Assembly (NCBI GenBank): GCA_000310025.1
Contig: FN649733.1
Coordinates: forward strand, 2,213,163 to 2,232,306
Direction of reading: 5' to 3'
DNA: 19,144 bases
DNA from: Ectocarpus siliculosus
Taxonomy: Eukaryota > Sar > Phaeophyceae > Ectocarpales > Ectocarpaceae
The translations under genes were made by a program, and so were the position numbers. Below the pieces are notes generated by a model, which saw nothing but the letters and a program-made list of their open reading frames with translations, ran no database searches and had not been told where the DNA came from. Numbering within the stretch: the stretch's first letter is position 1; every line of letters begins with the position of its first letter. Positions 1 to 9,690 of this stretch are shown piece after piece.

Positions 1-6
1 CTGGAT

Positions 7-27
7 GGGGGGGGGGGGGGGGGGGGG
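7..27. repeat. 21-base G homopolymer at the window edge
   Basis: Uninterrupted G run. Others of 12 or more occur at 448-464 (G), 1077-1091 (G), 2445-2456 (C), 4826-4839 (G) and 19068-19085 (C). Confidence 0.95.
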
Positions 28-1707
28 TAGTCACCTCTAAAAAATTCGTCTTGAAGAGGGAAGAGGAAGTGTACGAGTAATTTCTTTTCCTTGACCCTTG
101 CTTGTGTGTGTGTCGATGGCGTTTGCCTTGTACAAGCCATGTGTGGAGCACCTCAAGTCTAAACGTTCTCAGCCGGGCGGGCCGGGGTACGTGACTAACC
201 AACCACGCGCGTGATCGATGTGCACGCACACACGTTTTCTTGCTGGATACAAGCCATGCTCTTGTTTGTTTACGGGGTAGCACCATGTTCAGCCCGGCGA
301 GCTCTCGCTGCTAGTAGACTGCTGTTCACGGGATTGATTTCCGTTCGGACGGCTCTATACGAGCTGCTGGTGGTGATGGCGATTTCGTTCCGCGTGCGTT
401 GTGGTCAGCAGGGAGCGGGCCGGACGCTTGCAGGGAGGGTAGGGCGCGGGGGGGGGGGGGGGGGAGTTAAACTGGGAAAAAAAACCCGGGGGGTCCCGGA
501 AAGGGGGGCATCCAACGGGTTGGGGGGCCTTGGTTTCCCCCCTTTCCCCCCTTCCCCCCAGGAAAAAACAACGTACTCTGTGGATAGTTTGATTGTTGGA
601 CATGAATGTGATGATAGGGGCGCCGCCGAGCCTCGAACTCATGCGGGGCGGGGGAGCGGGGGGAGGGGGCTTCCCCGATCATGTGCCTTGTTATGTAGCT
701 TACGTGAGGTTTGGTGAGGGCGGGTTGTTTCGGGGAACCTCGTTTTCTTTTTCTTTGTTCTTTGTGTCTATGTCAAGCATGATTAACGGCGTAGTCTAAT
801 TACATAACACAACATTGTCTAAGCCGCGTACAATCATGGTACGTGTTTTGTTTTCTCTCCTGGCTTGAACAATTGTCCTACTAAGTTTTGATTTTTTGAC
901 TTGCTCTGTATTTTACGGGCACTTACCGTCCTTGCTGTACACAGGGAAAAAAAATGGTGCTCTCATTTTGATAGGGACTTTCGTGACTGCATTTCTCGGA
1001 CTGTCCCGTGCGTTGTTTTGCTGTTGAATCGGCGGTAACGTCGGTTCAACAAGGATATTAGAGAACCCGGGGGGGAGGGGGGGGGGGGGGGCAGCGAGAG
1101 GTGGACGGTGTGGTAGCTGCGGCGCCCCCACAACTTGCAGGCCGGGTCCGGTGCTACAGGCCGGGTGGGGTACGCCCGGATCGTCGATGACAGAGTGGCC
1201 GGTCCGTCTGGTTGCCGGACCTCCTTCGAAAATGCTGATGATGCTCGGGCTTGTTTTGATTAGGGGTGGCGTTCGTTCGGAACGAAGGCCGTTCCGGACC
1301 ATTATAGTTCTAAATAGTGTTCTGCTACAATATGCAGAAAAAAACTGGGCGGGGAAAAGCATTAGTTGTTCCTTGTGTTCTTTGGTGCGCACTCAAACGT
1401 GTTCCTTTTTTTTCTTTTCTTTTGTGGTCGATACACACTCTGGCTTGCTCAAGTTTATCGTCTATTGCTTGGTGTGGGGTTGTGCAGACATGGTACTAGA
1501 GCCCCACCTCACCCCACCCCATCGGTTTCCTTCTGCCAACGGCTGGTGTCAAAATGGCAATAAAGTGCTTTTTGGTGCTTGCTGTCTTACGCGTAGGAAG
1601 AGAGGAGTACAATTTTTCATGAATGAACAATTTGTCGGTTTTGGCCACGTTTGGCGGCGTTGCCTTCTTGGGAAATGGTTTCCGGAATCTCCCACCTGTT
1701 TTCGCGG

Positions 1708-1731
1708 CTGCTGCTGCTGCTGCTGCTGCTG
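1708..1731. repeat. CTG trinucleotide repeat
   Basis: Eight perfect CTG units. They create poly-Ala or poly-Gln runs in overlapping short frames on both strands, none of which is otherwise convincing. Confidence 0.9.
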
Positions 1732-2899
1732 ATGTATCAAGACCAGTTTTTCTTGGGGCGACCTTCTCCACGTTCTTGGGCTTCGAAAAGACACTGAAAA
1801 CGGCGAAGCAGCCAAACCCGCTCAGGGAGAGCAACACTGGCAGTTGCCTCAAATGGCGCCGCTCCGTGTTTGTGTGTGTAGTCGTTTTTAAACGTGTGTC
1901 GATCGAGAAGTCAGTGTAGCACCTCCGTTTAATTTGCAATTTAGTTCTGATGGATGCATTTATTTTGGGAGGGTGGGTGGTAGGTGGCAGGTTGATTCCA
2001 ACTAACGACATATTTCGGTTCATGCTTGGGAATATGTATATTTATTATGTGGTGGATGTCAGCAGAAAAATGCGGAGATTTCGACAATTATTCGATGTGA
2101 TGACGAAAGATGCGGTGGAAGTCGCACACGGTTGCTTGCGCATGCTGAATGTTAAAGCATCGCTCATCATCTGATCAGCAAAACGCTCGTGCCCTGCGCG
2201 CCGGGTCGCGACCCTAGCACGTCACTCTTTTTCGGGAAACAAAAAAGCGAAACTGCTGTGCAGTGTGTTTATTCCATGTATGTATACCGTCGTCTCGATC
2301 GATGGAGCTATGTTACCGGAGTGCCAAGTCAGTCAGGCGGGCGCAATGGAATGGACACACCGCCGACATTTGCTTTCACATCGATATATAATGCACCTCG
2401 TCGGCAAAAAGCTTCATAGTCCCGCCCCCCGTGTGCACTCCGAGCCCCCCCCCCCCTCCGCTCAGACACGAACACCGAGTACGACCTTTTCTTCGATCGA
2501 TGGATGTGATTGATCATCGGGGGAGTTTGGAAACTTCTGCAGGGCGTCATCCTTCTACACCAGACCAGCCGTTACCATGCGGCATCATCCCAGGAGTGTG
2601 CAGCGAACCAAAATCTCTTCCTGGGGGCAGGTATTAGGGGGGGGAGGGGGGGGAGATAGAGGACTGACGAGAAGTATCCGCACACCGGTGTACTACAGAC
2701 AGACGTTGGACGCACCGTTCTATTTTCGACGCCCTGCTGATGTCTCTGGTCCCCTTCGCGTACGCCCGGTGATGGCGTGTGGTCGTGCCAGCTACTAGTG
2801 GATGCTCTTCTCAAGGACATACATACATAGATCATCATCATCGTTGACAGGTGTTTTCTGTTTTTTTTTGTGTGTGCTGTGCGTGATCGGTCGTCGGAA

Positions 2900-5800
2900 T
2901 CAGGGTTCCCACAACACGGCCTCGAGGGCGATGGAGGCGTGCTTTACGATCATGAGGTCCGCGCTTCTCTGCAGCCTCCGGATGGCCGGTAGGCAAGCCG
3001 TGTCCTCTTTCAGCTCGGCTCGGATGTCTGCGTCGTCACGCGCGGCAAACGAGAACAGGCGGAACGCCATATCGGATGGTTCGAACATATCTATCTGTGC
3101 TTGCTGCTGGAGACAGAATGACACTCAAGCTAGTACTTACTACAATTGTTTGCATTCATCTAGTGCTCCCCCCTCCTTTCGTTGCTGATAGAGATGAACG
3201 TGTGTGTGTGGGGGGGGGTTCTTCGTGTGGCCACGCACAGATATTCTTCGATAAATGGATGTGGTCAAAACGCGTTTCGATGTTGCTCTCTCTCGTGGAG
3301 GTTTCATGCATAGTCTACACACTCATTGTTTTCGAGTTGCCCAGACGCACTGAGACTACTGGCGTTTTTTCACTGGTCAAGGGCGGTCGATGCCAATAAA
3401 ACACACACACACACACAACACACTGGTAGACGCGTGCAGCTTTCTTCTGTTGCTACCGTTTCTGTCTTTGATCCGGAGAATAGATTATAGTCTCCCCCAT
3501 GCTGCCCCCTCACGGGGCCCCAGGTAATGGCAATTAGAAGTTTAAGTGTTTTCTGTTTTCAACCGCACTAAGACTGACGTATTTTCATTGGTCAGCCAGT
3601 TAGCGCGGTCGATGCTAATACAATAATAAAAACACACACACAATACACCCACGTACTCGGCGTTCAGCCTACTGTAGAGTTAGCCAACCATAAAGCCGTA
3701 TCATTTCTATCCCCCCTCCGTGCCTCCCTCCCTCCTTTCCTTTCTTCCTTCTCCCCTTTTTAGAGCCCACCTCTCTCTCCTTCTCACCACCGCCTACTAC
3801 CCCAGGCCAACCCACGCCGTCACGCGAAGACGATTGATTTCTGTGCCGCAGGCGCGGGGGGTAGATTCGTTTGTCTTTCCTTTTCGCCCCCCTTTTGCTC
3901 AAACCTGGGTGGGCGGCAATGCTCGCGATGAGCTTGAGAGCGTTGAGCAGCAAGACGTCGTCGAGCTCGCCGAGCGCTTTCACCGACTCTTCGGCTGCAG
4001 AGGTAGACAAAATAGCGCGCTTTCCTGCGCAACATCAACGAGAAGATGGTACGCGTAGGGAAAAGGGGGACCACGGGGACGAACGAATGGGGACGGACGT
4101 CTTATTCGCTTTTACTTCGTGCCACACACTATCTACACTTGCTTGCTTGTTGTGTGGTCGATTAACCATTGGTCTCCTACGCAACTGCTACATCGTCTCA
4201 CTTTGGAGGTTGGTGAGAGTTGCTTTGAAAGACGTTCGTCGCTTTGAAGCCCCCGCACGTTTGGTTTCAACAACAGCGGAGGTGTGGGGGGCCGATAGCT
4301 TGTCGCGCCAAAATCTTAGAAACTCACTACCACTGACTACAACAGCAACGGTCAGCACGATAAAGTAGGACGAGAGTGGGGTGAGCTCAGCGGTTAGTTA
4401 ATGCTGCAGTCCGGCGTGGACTTGTTGAGGTTGACTCGCCCGCATCCACTGTGGTGATCATCATCAACGCGCCCATGGCCGCCGACCTGACGTCTGTCTC
4501 CGCCTTAGAAACCAACTCGGCCAGCATAGAAACCCCGTTGTTCTGTCTCGGGAACCAAAGGTATGTGATTGGCGGGGGGCGGCACGGGCACGGAGGGCCA
4601 GCCGTAATGTGGGTTACATGCGAGATGACACGACCGGGACGTGGGGGGGGGGGAAGTCTGATGCAAGCACGCTGAGAGGAGGGGGCGTAGTGGCGATACC
4701 GAGTGGGGACTGGCAGCTCGAAGAAGACAGAGTCAGAACCGAGAGGGACGGGAGGGGAGACGTGAAAGCCCAAAGGGGAAAGAGAGACGAAGCCGAGACG
4801 GGACGAGACACGACGGGTAGCTGTCGGGGGGGGGGGGGGCGGCATGCCCTTAGACTCTGTTGTGGGATTCGGCTGACGAACGTCATTCTACGGTTGGTTG
4901 TCCCTGGCATTTCCCTCTCAATTCCCACCTAGTCTGCCCTTCCCTCACTCGCCCTCCTGTACGGTGTCCTCTCTCCCGTTCGCGAATCTTTTCCTCTCTC
5001 TTCTCACCAAGATTGATCACATGGTAGTCAGACTCAGCGATGAATGTTCCATTCTTGGCTTACGACTACTTCAAAACAAAACTCCTGCGAACAGCGAAGG
5101 CCATATCCGTGTGCCGCCTTTTCTTTGCACTTGTTGCATGTTGCATGGTGTCGGGTGAAAAAAAAAACGGGTTCCCCCCCCGACAAGCGCGGCCGAAGGC
5201 TTGAAAACTGTGAACGATCAATCGAAAAAATGTACACAGGGCTGGACCCTGGGCGATGATCTTCGCCATCATGTCATCGAAGCAAACAACAAACCTGAAT
5301 GGCAATGATCTTCGCCATGTCGTCGAAGCAGGCGATCGCCAGAGTCACCGACGCCTCCCTCTGCACCTCCACCGGCCTCCCCTCCGTCAACAAGCCTATC
5401 AGGTTCTCCACAAGAGACGCCGCGAGCGCCGCCTCCAGGCCTCCCCTGTGCTTGGTCACGTTGCACAGCACCTGTTTTTGGTCGATGCAAGTGACATTCC
5501 CATGGACTTTTTACGATGCAAGCAACTTCCCCATGGCCGTCTTCAATGCAAGTACATACTATCATCCCCACGGCGTCGGCGGGGTCTCAATCGTTCGATT
5601 GAGGTAGGTTGAACAACGGTGGTTCGAGGAGGAAGGCGAAACGACGATCGCGGTTGGCATCGTCATCATCCTACCGTTGGTCAATTGCAACACACACCCC
5701 GCCGGTGTTTACGTACGGGGGCGGGTAGTGGGGGTGGAGCGTCGTCGCGGGAGTCGCTGCCACCAGCACACCTGTCTGTGTTGAAGCACCAGTCACTAGC

Positions 5801-8800
5801 ACCCACCTTCTAGTGGCCAACGAGGCCAACAACCCCCCCCCCAAGGCAATACTTTCGTATGAACCGCTCCGTGAGCTAGCTTCCCCCGTCCCGCCCCCCC
5901 CGACGTTGGATTAGCCGAGATGCTCAATCAACCCATGGTATATTTATCTGGTTTTGCACAACAAACGTAAGGATGACGCAATTCTGGTCCTTCCTTGTGA
6001 AACGTAGAATTAGGCTGGGCCGGCGAAAACCCGGCATATAGCTCCGTCCCGGGGTTGTAGGGATGCAAGGTCTCTCTATGGTCTACCCACTACGGCATGC
6101 GTTTGAACTAATGTTCCCCCAAAGAGATGCCGCCTACGTTTCTCACCCTCAACGCTAGCGGTTGTAGCTCCTCGGTCTCGTTGACCGCCTTGTCAACCAG
6201 CCTGGCGGGGTAGCCCGCGTCCACTAACGCACGAGTCCCTGAAACAGGAGCAACGTCGAGACGGCACGGAAGGGAAGGCGTGTTGCACGAGTTGACTCGT
6301 TCATCATTATCACATAAAAAATTCGGGCATCGCTTTCGCGCTTCGTCCTGCCATGTGTCTGGTGTGAGTGAGCGCGGGGCACCCGCTTGACCGGAACGCT
6401 CAAAGTACGGAACCCCGACAGACGCGAGAGAGCCCCACGACACGCCCACCCACCCACCCCCCGCCCCCCCTCGGCCTGCTCCCTTTCAATCGGAGACAAC
6501 GGTCCATCGGATGAGATAGTTTTCGGCGACATAGCAACGGGTGGGCAGCCCCTCCCCTCTCGGGCTCCACCTCTCTCTCTCTCTCTCTCTTGTTTCTCAT
6601 TTCTATCTTTTTAATTTCATCCCATTTTCTCATTTCTGTGGAGACCACCTTGATAAAGGTACAATCTCCCCAACGTCTGTCGAGGACGAAACCCTCTTTT
6701 CCACATTTCCTACTTTTCTTTCTCTTTTCGTTTTCTTGCCTGGACCGGTGGTAGAGGCGTTCGCAAGGGCCTCGTATATGTTTCGCCTGACATCCACGCT
6801 GCTGTCGTCCAGCGCCTTGAACATCGTCTCCGGTGCTCTCGCCTAGAAGAACCGTCGTGAGCGCATACGTGCACAGCAGGGCAGACCAAGAGGAAGAATG
6901 CTCTGTATCCAATGTAGGCGTGCCGCGGTGCCGCAAACAAACACAAGGCTAGGCCAAGTACGTGGCATGACGACCGACTTGGACCCGCGACCATTCCTTT
7001 CAAGATGAAACCGTGTTGAAGAGCTACGACGGCGACGACGAGGCAGAGGGAAGCGATACCCCCCCGCTACAGTGAGGATGACTATATACAGAGAGAGATT
7101 TATCAAATGTCGTACTCAGGTGCATGCACTCGGTTGGAGATTGCCTAACGCGACCCCCTCGCGGGACACTGCCGGCATCAGTACACATCTCCTTACCGTT
7201 ACTGCTTCTGGTAGCCGTTGGCTCGGTGAGCTGCTACAACTACTGGTAGCTGATGGGTCGGTGAGCACTGCGCTCTTGCCTTGAGCAAGGCAGTGCGACC
7301 TACTGCTACTGGTAGCTGTTGACATGGTGAGCTGCTATGCCAATGGTAGCTGTTGACATCGGTGAGTGTCGCTGTTCTTGCCTTGAGCAAGGCGGTGCGA
7401 CCGTTGTAGTCCCTCGCCGCAGCAACCATCGCCTTCGAAGAGAACTTTCTCGTGTCTATGTCCGAGTCGAGGGCCATCTTCGGCAAGGTGCTGGAACGCG
7501 CGCAAGAGAGAGTTTGCCGGTTGTGCTGCTGTTCACGACAATGACCTTAGTTAGTTAGAAACCTTGTCGGATATATCCCCAATGCATGTTTTAACGCAAT
7601 GCTTCGACTATCTGGTGCCTTTATAACGACCCCAGGTAGTGAATTTGGATGGACACATGCTACCACCAAGTTAAGTACAAGTGACGTCGTGTAGCTGCTC
7701 CCGAGGCGCTCATGAATAGCCCCCATACATGTGGGGGTACGGGACTAATGCGGCTGGCCTAGTTCGTGAGCTACGTGTTTCTGCGTGCTTAGGATACTGA
7801 ACAATCCGAAGGAGGGGGTAGATGAAGCAAAGACCGCCTCCGGTGCTTACAAACCGAACGTGAAAACTCGTGTGAGTGCGTTTTCAAGATATCCAAGGGA
7901 CACATACTATGTCGCCAAAGCGCTGGTGAAGACGCTGGTTGCTCCCCAACCAAGAGGCTTCCAGTGCCGAAAAGGGTGGTTTTGGAAAGATCTCATCGAG
8001 AGTTTTTCCTTGCGAATGTCGGTCGGATTCGCACGCGCTTGGTTGTGGAGTAACAATCTATCTTCAGCACTCGTCGAATACCTGCGCGTTCACCCGGTGC
8101 TCTAACGGTATATGCATGCGCCGAACTCACCTCATAAGACCAGCCTTGACACTTCCAGCAATGATGGTGGGGTTCTTGAACTCTTCGCACAGCACCCTGA
8201 GCGTGTTGACCCGAACCAAGAGGCTGTCGCTCCGCACCTAGGGGACACACCATTCTGAAGGTGATCGTCATGACTGTATGCCAAAGGGTTTGATGGCACC
8301 GGAGTGGTGACCGGTCACCCCTCGCACGGTGACCTATATCGAAGCCCTCTGTGCCCATGCAGCACACCTCACCAGACAAGAAGCGCTGTAGCTCATGCAG
8401 GGCCAAGCTCCCGCGGCCGTTGTGCGGGTTTCACCCAGGTAGCACAACACATTGTGATGACGAAGTCACGGGTTCTTTGCCAACGATTGCGATGTTTTCG
8501 CATTTCTTTCGTAAAGATATTTTTTCTACACCACCACACTTTGTATATTGCTTGCGACTCGTCCTGCTGAGCAGTGTGGCAACATCATCTATCTGTCTTC
8601 AACGCGCATCGCAAAGAACCCGACAATTGCGCGAACCTGCTGGACTCCGTTGGAACTAAACCGTTCTCCAGTCTGCAATATTAAGCCGTCTACGTTTACG
8701 TACTGCTGTGACGACTGGCTGTTGTTGTAAACATCAGATCAGCACATCAGCACGTGCATGTTTGGTATTTCAAATTGCAATTGAAAAATTGTCCATGTTC

Positions 8801-9234
8801 ATAAATAGCGAAGCACAAGATGTAAACATCAGCACGTGCGTGCATGTTTGGAATAAAAAATTGTCGAGCGAAGTACTTCTTCTACGGTAGGAGTATGCTA
8901 TGTAGAAGTACAAGATAGAGCCGTTTTTCTTGCCCATGCCCACTCCGAATACATACATGGTTTCTCCCATACGCCATGGCGCATTGTGCAGAGGATACAC
9001 CATTTCTCCATCATTTCGCACATCACGCTTTGCCGCAACAACAGGCTGGTTTCATGTACAATAGGTGACTCCTAAGTACTGCACATTGACTATTTCAGTA
9101 CATCACACCTGCTCTGCAAGCTTAGGGCATTTTCCCAACCCAAATGCCTCCACGATCTTTCCGGGCTCATTCGCAGTCGGCTGCGGCTTCGCCTCATACC
9201 GATAGACCCGGTTCTCTATCGCCACCTCAGCCAT
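2900..9234 (-). CDS. RSPH14: RSPH14-like armadillo-repeat radial spoke protein, ten exons
   Basis: Proposed coding exons on the minus strand, in order: 9234-9140, 8407-8368, 8237-8131, 7490-7382, 6842-6740, 6238-6147, 5471-5295, 4542-4422, 3994-3905, 3099-2900; together 1134 bases, 377 residues plus stop. The start is the first in-frame ATG after an upstream stop near 9350, with A at -3 and G at +4. The N-terminus has EPGKIVEAFG, like the DPTKAAIAYG-type motif I recall for RSPH14. ARM/HEAT-like helices follow, for example LLVRVNTLRVLCEEFKNP (exon 3), FKALDDSSVDVRRNIYEAL (exon 5), TDVRSAAMGALMMITTVDAG (exon 8), and an end in ALEAVLWEP. Length is close to the roughly 350 residues usual for the family. 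RSPH14 and the Chlamydomonas ARM-repeat spoke proteins RSP8/RSP14 are part of the flagellar radial spoke that relays signals to dynein. Phases agree at the seven junctions up to exon 8; the exon 8/9 and 9/10 joins are uncertain, and a small exon could be missing. Symbol assigned by remembered similarity only. Confidence 0.8.
3340..3650. repeat. Two diverged copies of a CA-repeat-bearing element inside intron 9
   Basis: Copy 1 (about 3345-3418) and copy 2 (about 3563-3645) share, in order, cgcact(g/a)agact, a T-rich stretch with (c/t)a(c/t)tggtca, g(c)gcggtcgatgc(c/t)aata and a run of CA dinucleotides. They sit about 220 bases apart between exons 9 and 10 of the radial-spoke gene. Confidence 0.7.
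3400..3420. repeat. CA dinucleotide repeat in intron 9
   Basis: Nearly perfect AC repeat that closes the first copy of the diverged intron 9 duplication. Confidence 0.85.
5249..5330 (-). repeat. 46-bp tandem duplication of the exon 7 end
   Basis: The last 36 bases of exon 7 (5330-5295, reading CFDDMAKIIAIQ) recur at 5284-5249 (reading CFDDMMAKIIAQ), separated by a 10-base spacer that begins with the donor gtttgttg. The two copies differ by two silent third-position changes and by two whole-codon indels. The second copy is out of frame with the first by one base and a stop (TGA) follows in the exon frame, so it is placed inside intron 7. Confidence 0.85.
6571..6590. repeat. CT dinucleotide repeat in intron 5
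   Basis: Ten perfect CT units within a pyrimidine-rich stretch of the plus strand, inside intron 5 of the radial-spoke gene (purine-rich on the sense strand). Confidence 0.9.
6736..6740 (-). other. Non-canonical GC 5' splice site of intron 5
   Basis: Exon 5 ends GGT CCA G at 6740 and is followed by gcaaga. The intron (6739-6239) ends with a strong acceptor, tgctcctgtttcag. Phase 1 on the left and two bases on the right restore a glycine codon, giving TTGPG-TRALVDAGYPARL. The alternative GT inside ACCGGTCC lacks donor consensus. Confidence 0.65.
7209..7409 (-). repeat. Tandem duplication (about 101 bp x 2) of the exon 4 end and its GC splice site
   Basis: Read on the plus strand, four blocks start with tggtagc: 7209, 7244, 7310 and 7344. 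Blocks 1+2 repeat as blocks 3+4. The second and fourth blocks carry the same core, cttgccttgagcaaggc, followed by a short similar stretch. On the minus strand this core is the last codons of exon 4 plus the GC donor. The end of exon 4 at 7382 has its copy at 7280, exactly 102 bases away, and the frame stays open across both. Confidence 0.85.
7379..7382 (-). other. Non-canonical GC 5' splice site of intron 4
   Basis: Exon 4 ends CTC AAG at 7382 and is followed by gcaaga, the usual extended consensus of GC-AG introns (AG|GCAAG). Intron 4 would run 7381-6843 and close with ttctag at a clean acceptor. Joining AAG to the next exon keeps phase 0 and gives TALLK-ARAPETMFKALDD. As I recall the human RSPH14 protein, that stretch aligns without a gap. 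No GT with a usable phase and consensus lies nearby. Confidence 0.7.
8727..8874. repeat. Diverged direct repeat in intron 1
   Basis: gtaaacatcag...cagcacgtgcatgtttgg followed by an A-rich stretch and aaaaattgtc (about 8728-8793) recurs as gtaaacatcagcacgtgcgtgcatgtttgg followed by aaaaaattgtcgagcgaag (about 8822-8873). Confidence 0.7.
9140..9234 (-). other. RSPH14-like exon 1 with start codon
   Basis: Codes for about 31 residues, opening MAEVAIENRVYRYEAK and closing EPGKIVEAF plus two bases of a glycine codon. The frame is open upstream to a TGA near 9350 with no other Met, so this ATG is the natural start. The donor GG|gttggg is weak, but its phase 2 matches the one extra base at the start of exon 2 and produces AFG-LALHEL, which fits the family's AYG-x-ALPKL pattern. 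The 5' untranslated region and promoter are not identifiable. Confidence 0.65.
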
Positions 9235-9640
9235 GATGCTCAGCACGGGATCTCTTTCGTCCAGGTACGCGGCCGTCGGAGGTGTGTGGACAGCCGCGAA
9301 GCGACGTGCAAACGCGGCGGAATCATTGTTTCGCTGTCGTCCGAATAATCAAATCTCCGATCGATAGGAGCTGCAGCAGTTATGGATCCCTTTGATTTGT
9401 TTGGTAGATTTGGTGCTCGACGAGCAACATTAACTTCTCGGGAGGTGTGTGCGTCGCACGGTCGATATTTCTTCGTGGCGCACCTTCGCACCTTTTCTCT
9501 CGCCGGATGGTCACCGTACGGCTGCTGCGCCTGCCTGCCGAAGAGTGAAGTTTTGTGCCGTGGTGGGGGCTCAGGTGTTTTGAATACAACCCAGAGTGCT
9601 ATTCGTAGGCTGGGCGTCGAAGCGGTGCGCTGAGAATGCT

Positions 9641-9684
<44 letters not shown>

Positions 9685-9690
9685 GTCGTC
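9641..9690. repeat. GTC trinucleotide repeat
   Basis: About 14.7 perfect GTC units at 9641-9684, then a partly interrupted continuation to 9690. It lies about 400 bases upstream of the radial-spoke gene start codon, in spacer DNA. Confidence 0.95.

Larger units (their letters stand above)
1..2899. other. No supported gene
   Basis: Reading frames here are short, overlap on both strands and are dominated by Gly/Pro from G and C tracts or Ala/Gln from the CTG repeat. Part of it must be the 3' untranslated region and terminator of the radial-spoke gene. The complement of tttatt near 2266 gives one AATAAA-like candidate, about 630 bases past the stop, which is not convincing. Confidence 0.6.

Noticed and set aside
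211-717. 168-codon Gly/Pro-rich frame
   Set aside because: Created by G tracts; overlapping frames on both strands are similarly open.
1496-2023. 175-codon minus-strand frame with poly-Ala and Lys/Pro-rich runs
   Set aside because: The Ala run is the CTG repeat, and competing frames with poly-Gln or poly-Ala exist on both strands. No homology recognised.
5249-5284. Second copy of the exon 7 end as a constitutive exon
   Set aside because: It is one base out of frame with exon 7, and an in-frame stop follows read-through; the first donor gtttgt joins in phase to exon 8.
8306-8319. 14-bp perfect palindrome in intron 2
   Set aside because: Too short to distinguish from chance in 19 kb and without a recognisable binding site.
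8770-9021. 83-codon minus-strand frame inside intron 1 (contains YVFGVGMGKKNGSILYFY)
   Set aside because: Mildly protein-like, but joining it to exons 1 and 2 breaks the family's motif and it overlaps a non-coding direct repeat; an alternative exon cannot be excluded.
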